Positions 27,958 through 37,902 are shown, counted from the stretch's first letter. The stretch: 64,000 nt of DNA from Gluconobacter wancherniae NBRC 103581 (GCF_007988885.1 NZ_BJUZ01000001.1:930001-994000); one strand, 5' to 3'. Notes: generated by a model from the letters alone, not told the origin. A program made the numbers and translations.

Positions 27958-27990
27958 TCCCTACCTTGTGGGCATTCCACAAGGTAGGGA
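27958..27990. terminator. Strong bidirectional terminator between oprB and the MFS gene
   Basis: Perfect 14-base-pair stem TCCCTACCTTGTGG / CCACAAGGTAGGGA with a five-base loop, right after the oprB stop and 10 bases from the stop of the convergent MFS gene. Confidence 0.85.
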
Positions 27991-27999
27991 ATTTGCGTG

Positions 28000-29289
28000 T
28001 TATTTCGCCTGACGCGTTTTCCAGCCGGTTTCACGCAGCATGAATGAGATACCGATAGCAATCACGATGCCGATAACCAACGGTATGAATGCGCGATGGA
28101 ACTGCGCCATCGTGGTGGCTCCGCTACCCATCAGTGCCGAGACGAGGGGCGACATGATGCCTGTCGTTCCAAAAACGAGGAAGTTCATGACGCCTGCTGC
28201 TGTCCCTTTGACCTCCGGCGGATTAACTTCCTTCATCGATGAGAAGGGGAGCATCGCCGCACCGGAAGCAATCCCCATGACGAGCGCCACAGAGTAACGA
28301 GGCAATACACCAACCGGCACGAACAGGGCGCATAGTGCTGCAGACAGCAGAACAAGTGCTCCTCCGATCAGGACTGGTTTGCGGCGGCCTATCTTGTCGG
28401 AGATCCATCCCAGAAGCGGGCATCCGATCACCCAGCCGATAGGGACCATCGATACGTCCGAAGCGGCGAAAGCCATTGTTGTGTGTTCACCTTGGCTCAG
28501 CATGAGAGCGCCCCAGCCCAGTGCGCCAATTGTGGTGGGGACGAACAGGAGGCCACCGATCAGGCCCGCGAACCAGCTTTGGGGATTGCTGAAGATGATC
28601 TTGAAAGGTTTGATGAGGTTGGCCATCGATACGTGACCATGATGATGGTCGCTATCACCACTGTCGCGAGGCATCACAAACCACACGGCAACGGCCAGAA
28701 CGATACCGATGACACCAAAGCCCATCCAGACGGTCTGCCACGGAAGGTGGAACGAGCCATGCGGATCAATCAGAATACGTGTGGGTTTTGAGCCAAAAGC
28801 CGCTCCAGCCATACCAAGGCACTGCGTCAGCCCAACAAAAAGGGCGAGCGTGCGAGCAGGCAGATAGCGTGCTGCGACATAGGACGCCCCAACGAAAGCG
28901 CAGATCGCGCCTATTCCCTGAATGACATATCCACCCAGACCTGCAGCAACACTGCCCTGACTGAAAATGAGGCATCCAGCGCCAGTTATGGCTATGAACA
29001 CGGGCATCACGGCATGCGCGCCATAGCGGTCCAGCAAGACGCCAACAGCCAGCGCCATCAGGGCGTAGACAATGTAATAGGACGCAATCATCAGACCTAG
29101 ATGGCTGTTGCCCCAGGCCTGGGTTAGTTCATCCTGCATGATGCCGGGAGCAGAGCGGATGGCATATTGGTAGAAATAAAAGAGCGCGCACAGCAACCAG
29201 GAAAGGACATACAGCGGTTGAAGGGTTTGCGGTTGTGGCGAGGATATATTTTGCGGCTTTGGTGCGGGCTGCGTATTCGTTTCAGACAT
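28000..29289 (-). CDS. MFS transporter downstream of pyruvate decarboxylase
   Basis: Twelve-segment major facilitator permease of 429 residues. MFS signatures are LLDRYGAHAVMP after segment 2 and GWISDKIGRRKPVLIGG after segment 8. The central loop contains a His-rich stretch DSGDSDHHHGHVS. The pattern resembles the organic-anion branch (ExuT/OFA-like). ATG 29289 has GGAG at good spacing. It lies 71 bases after the pdc stop, separated by a hairpin, so it is probably the third gene of the porin-pdc unit with reduced read-through. A carboxylate such as pyruvate or lactate is a guess from context. Confidence 0.8.
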   Translation of the reverse strand: MSETNTQPAPKPQNISSPQPQTLQPLYVLSWLLCALFYFYQYAIRSAPGIMQDELTQAWGNSHLGLMIASYYIVYALMALAVGVLLDRYGAHAVMPVFIAITGAGCLIFSQGSVAAGLGGYVIQGIGAICAFVGASYVAARYLPARTLALFVGLTQCLGMAGAAFGSKPTRILIDPHGSFHLPWQTVWMGFGVIGIVLAVAVWFVMPRDSGDSDHHHGHVSMANLIKPFKIIFSNPQSWFAGLIGGLLFVPTTIGALGWGALMLSQGEHTTMAFAASDVSMVPIGWVIGCPLLGWISDKIGRRKPVLIGGALVLLSAALCALFVPVGVLPRYSVALVMGIASGAAMLPFSSMKEVNPPEVKGTAAGVMNFLVFGTTGIMSPLVSALMGSGATTMAQFHRAFIPLVIGIVIAIGISFMLRETGWKTRQAK

Positions 29290-29320
29290 GGAATACTCCA
29301 ATAATCAGACCAAAACTCAA

Positions 29321-29350
29321 AGGGCATGTCGGATATTTCCGGCATGCCCT
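29321..29350 (-). terminator. Hairpin between pdc and the MFS gene
   Basis: AGGGCATG-CGG arms (12 bases, one G-T pair) form a stem just after the pdc stop; on the minus strand it is followed by TTTGAGTTTTGG. Likely a partial terminator that lowers expression of the downstream MFS gene. Confidence 0.65.
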
Positions 29351-29360
29351 CTGGGTTCCC

Positions 29361-31055
29361 TTACTTTGCAGGTGGTCTTGCGTTGGCCATTGCAACGTGG
29401 CGGCCCCAGGAAATCAGCTCTCCTGTGCAGTCATCTCTTGGAATTACGCACTCGATTAGCGTTGGGCCATCATGGTTGGCCAAGGCAGTTTTGATCGCAG
29501 CACTCAGTTCATCCGGGGTTGTTGCGCGCAGGCCTTTACCGTGTCCGTCTTCGGCATTAAACGCCTCGATAAGGGCTGCGTAGTTCCAGTTTTTGATATT
29601 GTTATATGGGCCGTCATGGATCTCGACTTCGATCGTGTAGCCCGCGTTATTGATCAGAAAGATGATGACCGGCAGCTTGCGGCGCGTCATCTGAGCGACT
29701 TCCTGAGCGGTGAGCTGGAATGATCCATCACCGACCATAAGGATATGGCGGCGCTCCGGTGTACCTACGGCGTAGCCAAACATCGATGGCACGGACCAGC
29801 CGATGTGACCCCACTGCATTTCATACTCGACGCGCGCGCCACGAGGCAGATTCAGGCGCAGTACGTTGAACCAGGAATCTCCGGTTTCACCAAAAATGGT
29901 GGTCTCTGGGGTGACCAGGCCCTGAACAGCTTTCTGGATATCTGCGCGTGCGAGCTTCGTGGTGCCTGATGTGCTGCCAGCTTCGTCAAGCTGTTTGGTC
30001 GCGATGCGATGGAACTGAACCATCGTTGCGTCTTTTTTGGGTTTGCCCTTGAAATGTTCTGCAACGCCGTCGATCAGATCGCGCAGATGGATGCTGTCGA
30101 AGCTTTGACCATCAAGTTTCGTGACTTCCTTATCTGCATTAACGACGCTGGCGCCCTTGGGCCATGCAGTCCACCCTTCGGTGGAGTAGTCGTTAAAGAC
30201 ACATCCCAGAGCCAGCGTACTGTCAGCCCAGTTAAAAATTTCGTTTACGTGAGCCGTGCTGGCGCTGCCCCAGTAAGTGCCGACATAGGAAGGATGATCT
30301 TCAGGAAAGAAGCTCTTTGCGGCCGCCATGGTGCCAACGGCACATCCAAGCGCATCCGCAAGCCTGACAATTGCCTGTTCTGCACCGGCGGCGCGGACCT
30401 TGCTGCCCACGAGAATGATAGGCTTCTCATGCTTTTCAACGAAAGTACTGACAGCTTTTATAGCGGCCTGAAGCGCCGCATGATTGCTCGGTGGTACATC
30501 AATAACCGCACTGATCGGTCCTGGAGCAGCGCAGGGCATGCCAGAAACATTGCATGCAATTTCGATATAGGCCGGTTTTTTTTCACGCAATGCCGTGCGG
30601 ATGGCGCGATCGATTTTCTCAGGCGCATCGTCGGGTGAAATGATGGAAACAGCCGCACATGTCAGCTTTTCAGCAATCTGAAGCTGATAGGAATAATCTG
30701 GTGTACCAATGGTGTGGTGAAGGATGTGACCACTGCCGTGATCATTGGAGTTTGGTGCGCCTGATATCAGAATAACTGGCAGGTTTTCGGCATAAGCCCC
30801 ACCGATCCCGTTCAAAGCAGAAATTGCGCCCACACTGAATGTAACCACAGCAGCAGCAGCTCCGTTGGCGCGCGCATACCCCTCAGCTGAAAATCCACAA
30901 TTCAGCTCATTGCAGCAATAAACCTGCTCACAGTTTTTATTGGTCAATAGTTGGTCGAGCAGGACGAGGTTATAGTCACCAGCGACAGCAAAATGATGCT
31001 TGAGGCCAATCTGGGCCAAGCGTTCTGCAAGATAGGTTCCAACGGTATAAGACAT
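29361..31055 (-). CDS. pdc: Pyruvate decarboxylase
   Basis: Thiamine-diphosphate enzyme of 564 residues that converts pyruvate to acetaldehyde and CO2 in the cytosol; acetaldehyde is then oxidised to acetate in acetic acid bacteria. The TPP/Mg motif runs from GDGS (near residue 441) to INN (near 470). The active-site His pair is seen in GHILHHTIG, and the catalytic Glu in [18 protein letters not shown]. Length is normal for bacterial and yeast PDC. The ATG at 31055 has a strong AAGGAG site. It starts 21 bases after the stop of a DcaP-like porin gene, which argues for co-transcription. PDC is rare in bacteria and supports the acetic acid bacterium assignment. Confidence 0.96.
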   Translation of the reverse strand: MSYTVGTYLAERLAQIGLKHHFAVAGDYNLVLLDQLLTNKNCEQVYCCNELNCGFSAEGYARANGAAAAVVTFSVGAISALNGIGGAYAENLPVILISGAPNSNDHGSGHILHHTIGTPDYSYQLQIAEKLTCAAVSIISPDDAPEKIDRAIRTALREKKPAYIEIACNVSGMPCAAPGPISAVIDVPPSNHAALQAAIKAVSTFVEKHEKPIILVGSKVRAAGAEQAIVRLADALGCAVGTMAAAKSFFPEDHPSYVGTYWGSASTAHVNEIFNWADSTLALGCVFNDYSTEGWTAWPKGASVVNADKEVTKLDGQSFDSIHLRDLIDGVAEHFKGKPKKDATMVQFHRIATKQLDEAGSTSGTTKLARADIQKAVQGLVTPETTIFGETGDSWFNVLRLNLPRGARVEYEMQWGHIGWSVPSMFGYAVGTPERRHILMVGDGSFQLTAQEVAQMTRRKLPVIIFLINNAGYTIEVEIHDGPYNNIKNWNYAALIEAFNAEDGHGKGLRATTPDELSAAIKTALANHDGPTLIECVIPRDDCTGELISWGRHVAMANARPPAK

Positions 31056-31076
31056 AATTTTCTCCTTATCGAATTT

Positions 31077-32951
31077 TTATTGCTGGAAGGGGAAGTATCT
31101 GAAAGTCACGTAGACAGTGTGTCCAAATGTTGTTGGATCAACTGCGTGTCCAGCGCCATCATTACCTTTAAAGGCAAACTTTCGGATGTATGTGTATTGA
31201 AGGCCACCCATCAGGCTACCGTAATGGCCCTCAAGGAAATGCCACCATCCACCTGCGGTGAATGAGGCAAGTGTGCGCGTTTGCGCATCACACGTACCGA
31301 ACTCGACCGAGCATCCCGCGAGGTTCGTGTCCGTGACGCCATAGCCATACTGGTGGCCGTCTGCGCCGATGTAACGACTGCGGCCTGCAGCCTCTACACC
31401 CCCATAAGTATAAAGCAGCACAGATGAGGCAGGATGGCCGATCAGGCCAAGCGACCCCATCATCTCAGGGACAGGAGAGAGGCTGCCCTGTCCATTGAGC
31501 GTTGTATCGGGGATAAGTGAGGGGCCGTAGCGACCTACACCCTGACCAGCCAGAACATTGCCCGTCAATTGCAGAGCCCGTGTGCCGAGTGGCATGGTCA
31601 TGCCAGCGCCTACGCCACCGCCGAAACTCGTGCTTTTATGGGTCTGTGTTGCGCCAGGAGCTTCAACAAGAGCGCGGAACCAGCGTGCTAATCCGAAGAC
31701 TTCATAATGCCCGAAAGAAGTGTCTACAGCACCTTTGAGGACAATATCCGGGGCAGGGTTGTATGTGTAGGATGAGTTTGGATTAAGAAGTACCCCGCCG
31801 GAGTTGGCGTAAAATGATCGGGCCCCGGCGGTTTGCCCGTAGGCCGCGGGCAGATAGTCACCTGAGGCGAAAGGCTTTGAAAACGCAAATGTGGCTTGTG
31901 GGTCTTCAATTGAAAGCGCCAGCCAGTATTTCTGGGACCAGTCCTTGCCTATGCGGATCTGTGGGACGCGCGTGAAAGTTATTCCGGGGATCTGGTTGTT
32001 GTCCGTGACCGCAGGCAGTTGCTCCTGACGGGGAATGACGCCTTTGGCGTAGTTGGTGGTGAGGCTCCAAGCTTGGCCCATCAATACATGAAGCCCCCAT
32101 TTTTTCTGAGTGAATGTGAAATACCCTTGCCGGAGGCGCGGTGTGTAGCCGCTGATCTGGACGCTGTTGGTCGTAGCCGCAGAGCCACCAAAATCAGCTT
32201 CGATATAGGACTGAAGTCTGACCGAAGGCGTTGGATTTGCCTCCAGTAACGTGGAAAATCGCGTCAACTGAGCGGAAAGACGCTCCTCAGGCAGGCCATG
32301 ATTGGGGCTGTTGGCATAGGGAAAATTATTCCATGCTGTGGCTGGGCCGCTTGTCAGGTTTGAACTGCGCCATATGTTTGACATGTCGACAAATCCGCCC
32401 AACCGAACGGAAATATTGCCGATGCGGAAAATGGGAGGAAGCTGATCGACCGCGGTCTGTGTGATTGCAAGAGGACTGGAAGAACTGAGATCGATTGCCG
32501 TCCGATGCGGTTCATCGCGCACGTGCCCCGTCCACTGAAGAAAAGGTGCTTCCGCAGTTCTAGTGTCCTGTCGAGATGCACCTGAAGAAAACTGGGCAGG
32601 TGAATCAGGCCTTGCCAGAAGGGGAAGTATATCCGGTGTCAGTCTGCGAGGCGTCTTTACAGTAATTGTTGAGGCTTTTGCCACAGCCGGCTCTACAGAG
32701 GCAGTTTGTGGATTGTGGGCTGGGAGTGCCGCTTGACGTCGAAGTGGAGTATTTTTTCTATGTCGCCGCTCTATGGCTTCAACCTGCGCTTCGAGCCTGC
32801 GCATCTCCGCCTTGATTGCGAAAAGTTCCTGTTCATCCGTGGTTTGAGCACGAGCATTTCCAGGGATTGCCAGATAAAAGACAGTCCAAAAGAGAACGCC
32901 TCCTGCCACAGGAAGACATCCTTTCGACCGGTATATATACCTGCGTGCCAT
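31077..32951 (-). CDS. DcaP-like trimeric outer-membrane porin
   Basis: Outer-membrane channel of 624 residues. A signal peptide (cleavage near ARA-QT) precedes a short coiled coil (about residues 27-57, EQELFAIKAEMRRLEAQVEAIERR), which in DcaP proteins holds the trimer. A poorly conserved linker follows, then a beta-barrel from about residue 180 (FRIGNISVRLGGFVDMSNIWRSSN) to the C-terminal strand ending YVTFRYFPFQQ. ATG 32951 has AAAAGG upstream; the longer frame to 32984 is not needed. DcaP proteins pass dicarboxylates and other small anions, so with pdc and the MFS gene it could be an uptake route for organic acids. The solute is inferred, not shown. Confidence 0.75.
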   Translation of the reverse strand: MARRYIYRSKGCLPVAGGVLFWTVFYLAIPGNARAQTTDEQELFAIKAEMRRLEAQVEAIERRHRKNTPLRRQAALPAHNPQTASVEPAVAKASTITVKTPRRLTPDILPLLARPDSPAQFSSGASRQDTRTAEAPFLQWTGHVRDEPHRTAIDLSSSSPLAITQTAVDQLPPIFRIGNISVRLGGFVDMSNIWRSSNLTSGPATAWNNFPYANSPNHGLPEERLSAQLTRFSTLLEANPTPSVRLQSYIEADFGGSAATTNSVQISGYTPRLRQGYFTFTQKKWGLHVLMGQAWSLTTNYAKGVIPRQEQLPAVTDNNQIPGITFTRVPQIRIGKDWSQKYWLALSIEDPQATFAFSKPFASGDYLPAAYGQTAGARSFYANSGGVLLNPNSSYTYNPAPDIVLKGAVDTSFGHYEVFGLARWFRALVEAPGATQTHKSTSFGGGVGAGMTMPLGTRALQLTGNVLAGQGVGRYGPSLIPDTTLNGQGSLSPVPEMMGSLGLIGHPASSVLLYTYGGVEAAGRSRYIGADGHQYGYGVTDTNLAGCSVEFGTCDAQTRTLASFTAGGWWHFLEGHYGSLMGGLQYTYIRKFAFKGNDGAGHAVDPTTFGHTVYVTFRYFPFQQ

Positions 32952-33389
32952 CTCTACCTTTTCGCAAGAAAAATCATCAGTCACACTGAGAATTTCTATT
33001 TTGATTTTAGGAATTCTTCATTGATCAAGATCAATAATAAGAAATATAATTTAATTACATTATTTTAATAAATTTGATTGAAATTATTATGAAATACAAA
33101 AAATGGAAACATTATATTTCAAATGCCTCTTCCCTTTTTATTGGAAGAATAATGTTTTTTGTTACATTGGAATCTATGGCTGTTACCGAATAAGAAAAAT
33201 ATTCCGATATGTTTCTTATTAACTTGATATAAAATATTTATACACACAAATAATTCAAAATTGAATGTATTTTTCTTTTGTAAGGAAATAATTCAGTGAG
33301 AATTCCTATTTAGAAATATATAATTGCATTATTTTTCACTAGGTTTCGTAATTTTTAATATTAATATTTAAAACTTTTTGGAAAATAAA
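32952..33389. promoter_or_regulatory. Very AT-rich divergent intergenic region
   Basis: About 440 bases with long A/T runs between the porin-pdc operon and the glycosyltransferase gene. It must contain the promoters of both units, but I see no clear operator, RNA or gene. Its composition matches the glycosyltransferase gene rather than the left neighbours. Confidence 0.5.
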
Positions 33390-34397
33390 ATGAAATCAGC
33401 CCCTTCCGTCTGTGTAGTCGTCCCCTACTATAATGGATCAAAATGGATAAAGCGTGCGATTGAAAGCATTTATAGGCAAACAATCGCAGCCAATGAAGTA
33501 ATAGTAGTAAATGATGGCTCAAAAAATGAAGAAAGGGACATGCTTGATCTCATTGCCAAGGAGTATCCATTTACTATCATTGACAAGAAGAATGGGGGAC
33601 AGGGTTCGGCGCGCAATGCGGGTGTATCGCATTCGACGTCCGAGTTTATCTGTTTCCTTGATCAGGATGATTTTTATCTCGACGACCATATCTATAACCT
33701 GGTTATGGCAATACCAAAGAAGGATCTGCGTCTTGGATTTGTTTACGGAGATGCAGTCGAAGCGGATGGTTTCGGGAATATAGTTCGCTCTAGTATGATT
33801 ACAGAGCACGCATCCCATCCAAAACGAAATATCACAGATTTGTTAAAAAATGATATGTTCGTTCTGCCATCGGCTTCAATTATATCACGTAAAGCATATG
33901 ACGATGTAGGGGGCTTTGACGAGCAATTCAATGGATATGAAGACGACGACTTGTTTATGAGGATTTTTCGAAAAGGTTATACAAATTATTTCATAAATAA
34001 ATCTGTTTATGTGTGGTGTATACACTCAGATAGTACTTCATATTCTATCAGAATGCTAAGAAGTAGATTTCTCTATTTTAAAAAACTTGCTGGGCTTTTC
34101 CCAGACGATCGCGAGAGGTCGAGATTTTATTTCAGGGATTGTTTAATGCCCAGGTTTGGGCGTTTCTTCATTGTAGATGCCGTAAAATCACGTATAAATA
34201 AAAATAACAAAGATGAACTTATCGAAATACTTAGGAAATATGTGAAATTAGTAATAGAAAATCGTTCAGTATCTTATATTTATAAGTTGAAATTGAGAGT
34301 ATTATTTTTATTGATTGAAAAATTTCCAATTCCTCCTTTTTTCTTTATTAGAATGATGCTCAAAATGCCATTTGTTCGAAGAATCATAGCGGTCTGA
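33390..34397 (+). CDS. Family 2 glycosyltransferase, AT-rich (probably acquired)
   Basis: GT-A fold glycosyltransferase of 335 residues, cytosolic or membrane-associated. The nucleotide-sugar site is VVPYYNGSKWIKRAIES...VIVVNDGS (residues 9-44) and the metal-binding DxD lies in FLDQDDFYL (91-94). The acceptor-side motif GGFDEQFNGYEDDDLF (ED box) is also present. A C-terminal basic, hydrophobic tail may touch the membrane. Base composition and codon use (many AAA, ATA, TTA, AAT) differ sharply from neighbours, suggesting horizontal transfer. ATG 33390 follows GGA; a TTG at 33378 is in frame. It probably decorates a surface polysaccharide, but no other polysaccharide gene is adjacent. Confidence 0.88.
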   Translation: MKSAPSVCVVVPYYNGSKWIKRAIESIYRQTIAANEVIVVNDGSKNEERDMLDLIAKEYPFTIIDKKNGGQGSARNAGVSHSTSEFICFLDQDDFYLDDHIYNLVMAIPKKDLRLGFVYGDAVEADGFGNIVRSSMITEHASHPKRNITDLLKNDMFVLPSASIISRKAYDDVGGFDEQFNGYEDDDLFMRIFRKGYTNYFINKSVYVWCIHSDSTSYSIRMLRSRFLYFKKLAGLFPDDRERSRFYFRDCLMPRFGRFFIVDAVKSRINKNNKDELIEILRKYVKLVIENRSVSYIYKLKLRVLFLLIEKFPIPPFFFIRMMLKMPFVRRIIAV

Positions 34398-34398
34398 C

Positions 34399-34421
34399 AG
34401 GGCCTTTCAGAAGGACCCTGC
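34399..34421. terminator. Hairpin between glycosyltransferase and ABC permease genes
   Basis: CAGGGCCTT and AAGGACCCTG pair with one bulge around TCAG, in the 35-base gap between convergent genes. No T-run. Confidence 0.5.
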
Positions 34422-34432
34422 CACTTGTGTGA

Positions 34433-35194
34433 TTAGCGCTTCAGTCGATATCCTGTTCGGAATATCCAGAAAATAATCGCCATGCATAGCCCCATAAAGA
34501 GTGTTGTCATGGCGAGGCTGGTCTTTACGGCTATTTCTGATTCACCATAAAAGCTCCAGCGAAAGCCACTGATGAGATAAACGACCGGATTGAAGAGTGT
34601 GATGTGTTGCCAGAACGGCGGCAACATTCTGATGGAGTAAAAGCTCCCACCCAGAAAGGTCAGGGGGGTGATAATCAACATTGGAACGAGATTGAGTTTC
34701 TCGAAGCTGTTTGCCCAGACGCCCACGATAAATCCGAACAGGCTGAATGTCACAGCGGTTAGTACCAGAAACGCCACCATCCAGAACGGGTGCATGATGC
34801 TGAACGGTACAAAGCATCTAGCCGTTATAAGGATAATGCTTCCCAGAAAAACGGCCTTTGTGGCCGCAGCACCGACATAGGCCAGTACTGTTTCAAAAGC
34901 TGAAATCGGGGCCGAAAGGACTTCATAGATTGTACCCAGAAACTTGGGAAAATAGATACCGAACGAAGCATTGGTGATGCTCTGCGTTAGAAGCGAGAGC
35001 ATGATCAGCCCAGGCACGATAAACGCTCCATAGCTGACGCCGTTGACGGGGCCCATATGTGAGCCCATTGCCGCACCGAACACGATAAAATAGAGCGCTG
35101 TCGAAATGACGGGCGAGACAACACTCTGAAGGAGAGTCCGCCATGTACGGTTCATTTCTGACTTATAGATCGCACGGATCGCGAAAAAATTCAT
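34433..35194 (-). CDS. ABC-2 type exporter permease (YadH-like)
   Basis: Inner-membrane permease of 253 residues with six membrane segments of the ABC-2 type. The family pattern is readable in [46 protein letters not shown] and [14 protein letters not shown], close to YadH. Its ATG overlaps the stop of the ATPase gene by four bases (ATGA), so the two subunits are co-translated. Substrate unknown. Confidence 0.88.
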   Translation of the reverse strand: MNFFAIRAIYKSEMNRTWRTLLQSVVSPVISTALYFIVFGAAMGSHMGPVNGVSYGAFIVPGLIMLSLLTQSITNASFGIYFPKFLGTIYEVLSAPISAFETVLAYVGAAATKAVFLGSIILITARCFVPFSIMHPFWMVAFLVLTAVTFSLFGFIVGVWANSFEKLNLVPMLIITPLTFLGGSFYSIRMLPPFWQHITLFNPVVYLISGFRWSFYGESEIAVKTSLAMTTLFMGLCMAIIFWIFRTGYRLKR

Positions 35195-36168
35195 GATGAG
35201 CTCCGTACCAAGTTCACAAAGATGTCTTCGAGAGAGCTCTGTTTTGTCTGCAGCCCCCGCACTTCGACCCCGATTGAATCCAGCTCACGAATGAGTGTTG
35301 GAATGCCGGTGCCGTCTGCCTGAGAGTCGTAAGTGTATGTCAGTTCTGTCCCATCGTCGGAGAGGGTCAGGTCCCATGCTGAAAGCTCGGCTGGCAAGAT
35401 TGAAAGGGGGTGTTGAATTTTCAATAATAACTGCGTTTTCCCAAGCTTTTGCATGAGCTTGGATTTGTCTTCCACCAAAATAATACGGCCGTTATTGATA
35501 ACGCCGATCCTGTCGGCCATTTCTTCGGCTTCTTCGATGTAGTGCGTAGTCAGAATGATTGTAACGCCTGTCGATTGCAGTTTCCTGACCATGCGCCACA
35601 TATCGCGCCGCAATTCGACGTCCACACCAGCTGTTGGTTCGTCAAGGAAAAGAATGCGAGGTTGATGCGAGAGTGCTTTTGCAATCATCACACGGCGCTT
35701 CATACCGCCTGACAGCGTGATGAGCTTGTTGTCACGTTTTTCCCAAAGCGACAGGTCCCTAAGGAGTTGTTCGATGTATACGGGATCGGGTGATTTTCCG
35801 AATAGGCCGCGGCTGAAGCAGGTGGTGTTCCAGACGGTTTCGAAGGAATCGATGTTCAGTTCCTGGGGAACAAGGCCGATCTGCTTTCGAGCCATCCGGT
35901 AGTCACGGATCGTGTCGTATCCATTGGCAGAAACACTGCCGCTTGATGCTGTCACGATGCCGCAGATGATGCTGATCAGTGTGGTTTTTCCGGCACCGTT
36001 TGGGCCGAGTAGCGCAAAGATCTCACCGGGGGCGACATCAAGGTCTATGCCTGCAAGGGCCTCGAAGCCTGATGCATATTTTTTTCTGATATCTCTGATG
36101 GCAATGGCAGGCACGGCCGCCATTTCCTGTTGTGCGCCCGTAGGCGACGCAGAAAGGGTGTCGTTCAT
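35191..36168 (-). CDS. ABC exporter ATP-binding protein (YadG-like)
   Basis: ATPase of 325 residues for the ABC-2 exporter. Walker [10 protein letters not shown], signature LSGGMKRR, Walker [13 protein letters not shown] and H-loop [11 protein letters not shown] are present; the C-terminal 90 residues are the usual DUF4162-like tail. The ATG at 36168 follows GTGAGA; a GTG three codons earlier is in frame. Together with the permease it forms a complete exporter for an unknown substrate. Confidence 0.9.
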   Translation of the reverse strand: MNDTLSASPTGAQQEMAAVPAIAIRDIRKKYASGFEALAGIDLDVAPGEIFALLGPNGAGKTTLISIICGIVTASSGSVSANGYDTIRDYRMARKQIGLVPQELNIDSFETVWNTTCFSRGLFGKSPDPVYIEQLLRDLSLWEKRDNKLITLSGGMKRRVMIAKALSHQPRILFLDEPTAGVDVELRRDMWRMVRKLQSTGVTIILTTHYIEEAEEMADRIGVINNGRIILVEDKSKLMQKLGKTQLLLKIQHPLSILPAELSAWDLTLSDDGTELTYTYDSQADGTGIPTLIRELDSIGVEVRGLQTKQSSLEDIFVNLVRSSS

Positions 36169-36268
36169 TGATCTCACAGAAATACTCCGCCGTGCGTTAT
36201 GCGCGACATGGAGTGTCCACTATCTCACAGTGACGGCTATCCGTCATGAGGATATGCGGGCAGGGCAG

Positions 36269-37558
36269 TCAGTTCTTCAGATCTGTAGTTTGAGGCGCTT
36301 TCATTGCCATGAGAACGACAGACAGAGCTGCCCCGCATGCGCCAAGAATGAGGAAGATGCTTCTGAAGCCGCCCATGCTGTCATGCAGGTGTCCTCCAAG
36401 CCACGGGCCCAGCGCGGCCGCAGTGGAAAGGAGGCACATTGTTGCATAAAGCTCGAGGTTGTGGCGCTTTCCGAAGTATTCCAGAAGGAGCATGGCACTG
36501 GCCACGTATATTATGCCGATACCAAGCCCCAGAGATAGAATGAAGATAGCCAGTGTCCCGATGTTCTGCGGCAGGGCTAGCGAAAAGGCGGCCATGCTCA
36601 TTGCGACTGTTGCCACCAATGCTAGAATTCTGGCGCCCAGTTTCCCAGCCATTGCGCCTGCCGTGGCGGATCCGATTGCACCAAGAAAGGCTATTGCGGA
36701 CATCATTTCCGCAGCATGAGTTGCTGACAATCCATGCTCTGTAAGGTGTTGCACCGCAAAGCTGTGCATGGTCGTGTTAATGGCGAGACAGCCGGTATAT
36801 GACGCTACAATTGCCCAGAACGCAGGCTGAAGCAGTGCGGCGCGGGTTGGCCATCCGGGAATACGGAGGCTTTCGTCTTTTGATCCATTCAGACGCGCAA
36901 CGCCGTGAACTGTGGCTGCTGCGAACAGTCCGCAAAGCCCCGTAATAGTTGCACAGAGCCACCAGAACGGGCGCCATCCGCTGAAGAGATGCTGATTGCC
37001 CAGGAATAAGAGTGGTCCGGCAATTGCACCCAGCCCACCTCCCGTAAAGTAAATTGCTATCAGTTTGTCTGATCGCTCTGAAATACGGGCCAGAACATAT
37101 GTCCCTGAGACTGTTCCGCCCATCGTAAAGCCGACGCCAAGAAGAAAAGCTCCGGCATCATATCCGATACTGTTCTCGGCGAGTGCGAAACATGCAAAGC
37201 CGCCTGCCAGAATAATGGCTGAAAATGCGAGTGTTGCCGCAATTCCGAGTTGTCGGATCGACCACGCGGGCATGGGACTTGTCAGGCCGCAGGCAAGGCC
37301 GAGCAGCATGAAGCCAAAGCCTGCATCATTCCAGCTGAGATGAAGGGCAGTGACCATGGACGGCAGGACCACGCCCAGAACATTGAACGTATTGGCCATG
37401 AGAAAAAAATAAAGCAGCGTCAGGCTGGTCAGGATTAAATTTTGGCGGAGCAGGGTGGGATAATGTGGGTTTGCAAAAATGTCTGAAGGTTCTTGTGGGT
37501 GTGTGCCGATATCATCGGTATGGATGGTTACGGGCACCGGTAGAACTCCTGGATCCAA
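36269..37558 (-). CDS. MFS transporter (CynX/NIMT-like)
   Basis: Major facilitator permease of 429 residues, twelve segments after a polar 40-residue N-terminus. Pattern LPSMVTALHLSWNDAGFGFMLLGLACGLTSP resembles the CynX/NIMT or oxalate-type branch, where substrates are small anions or drugs. The start 37558 has only a moderate ribosome site; later ATG codons before segment 1 are possible. Stands between the ABC exporter and a small membrane protein, all on the minus strand. Confidence 0.75.
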   Translation of the reverse strand: MDPGVLPVPVTIHTDDIGTHPQEPSDIFANPHYPTLLRQNLILTSLTLLYFFLMANTFNVLGVVLPSMVTALHLSWNDAGFGFMLLGLACGLTSPMPAWSIRQLGIAATLAFSAIILAGGFACFALAENSIGYDAGAFLLGVGFTMGGTVSGTYVLARISERSDKLIAIYFTGGGLGAIAGPLLFLGNQHLFSGWRPFWWLCATITGLCGLFAAATVHGVARLNGSKDESLRIPGWPTRAALLQPAFWAIVASYTGCLAINTTMHSFAVQHLTEHGLSATHAAEMMSAIAFLGAIGSATAGAMAGKLGARILALVATVAMSMAAFSLALPQNIGTLAIFILSLGLGIGIIYVASAMLLLEYFGKRHNLELYATMCLLSTAAALGPWLGGHLHDSMGGFRSIFLILGACGAALSVVLMAMKAPQTTDLKN

Positions 37559-37610
37559 GGACTGGGGTAGGCTAAGGAATTTTTGAGGTTACGGGAAGCT
37601 GCTCGTGAAA

Positions 37611-37790
37611 TCAGGATTTTCCGAACGTGTACATGAATACCAAAGACGATACCAAGGCCGCTACAAGCCAGAAATAATTCAGGTGGATACTGCCGCTGGC
37701 ATCCATTGTTGTTGTGATGCTGGCAGCGAGAAGGAATACAGTCATCAGGAATGCTGATGCGCCCATCATGACTATACGGTTTCTTGACAT
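37611..37790 (-). CDS. Small two-helix membrane protein, 59 residues
   Basis: Short ORF below the usual length cut-off. The ATG at 37790 has an AGGA site seven bases upstream. The product has two hydrophobic segments, about residues 9-27 (MGASAFLMTVFLLAASITT) and 38-55 (NYFWLVAALVSSLVFMYT), joined by a short polar turn and ending in GKS, so it should be an inner-membrane hairpin. Codon use is normal for the region. I do not recognise a family. It lies 52 bases before the MFS gene on the same strand, and might be co-transcribed with it. Confidence 0.6.
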   Translation of the reverse strand: MSRNRIVMMGASAFLMTVFLLAASITTTMDASGSIHLNYFWLVAALVSSLVFMYTFGKS

Positions 37791-37902
37791 TATATTTCCT
37801 GCGCAATTTATTATAAATCATTGAAACGCAATGATCATGCGCTAATATCTCTGAAAAATTACGAAGTGCGCAAGGGTGGATCTTTGAGGCGGGGCTATGG
37901 AG

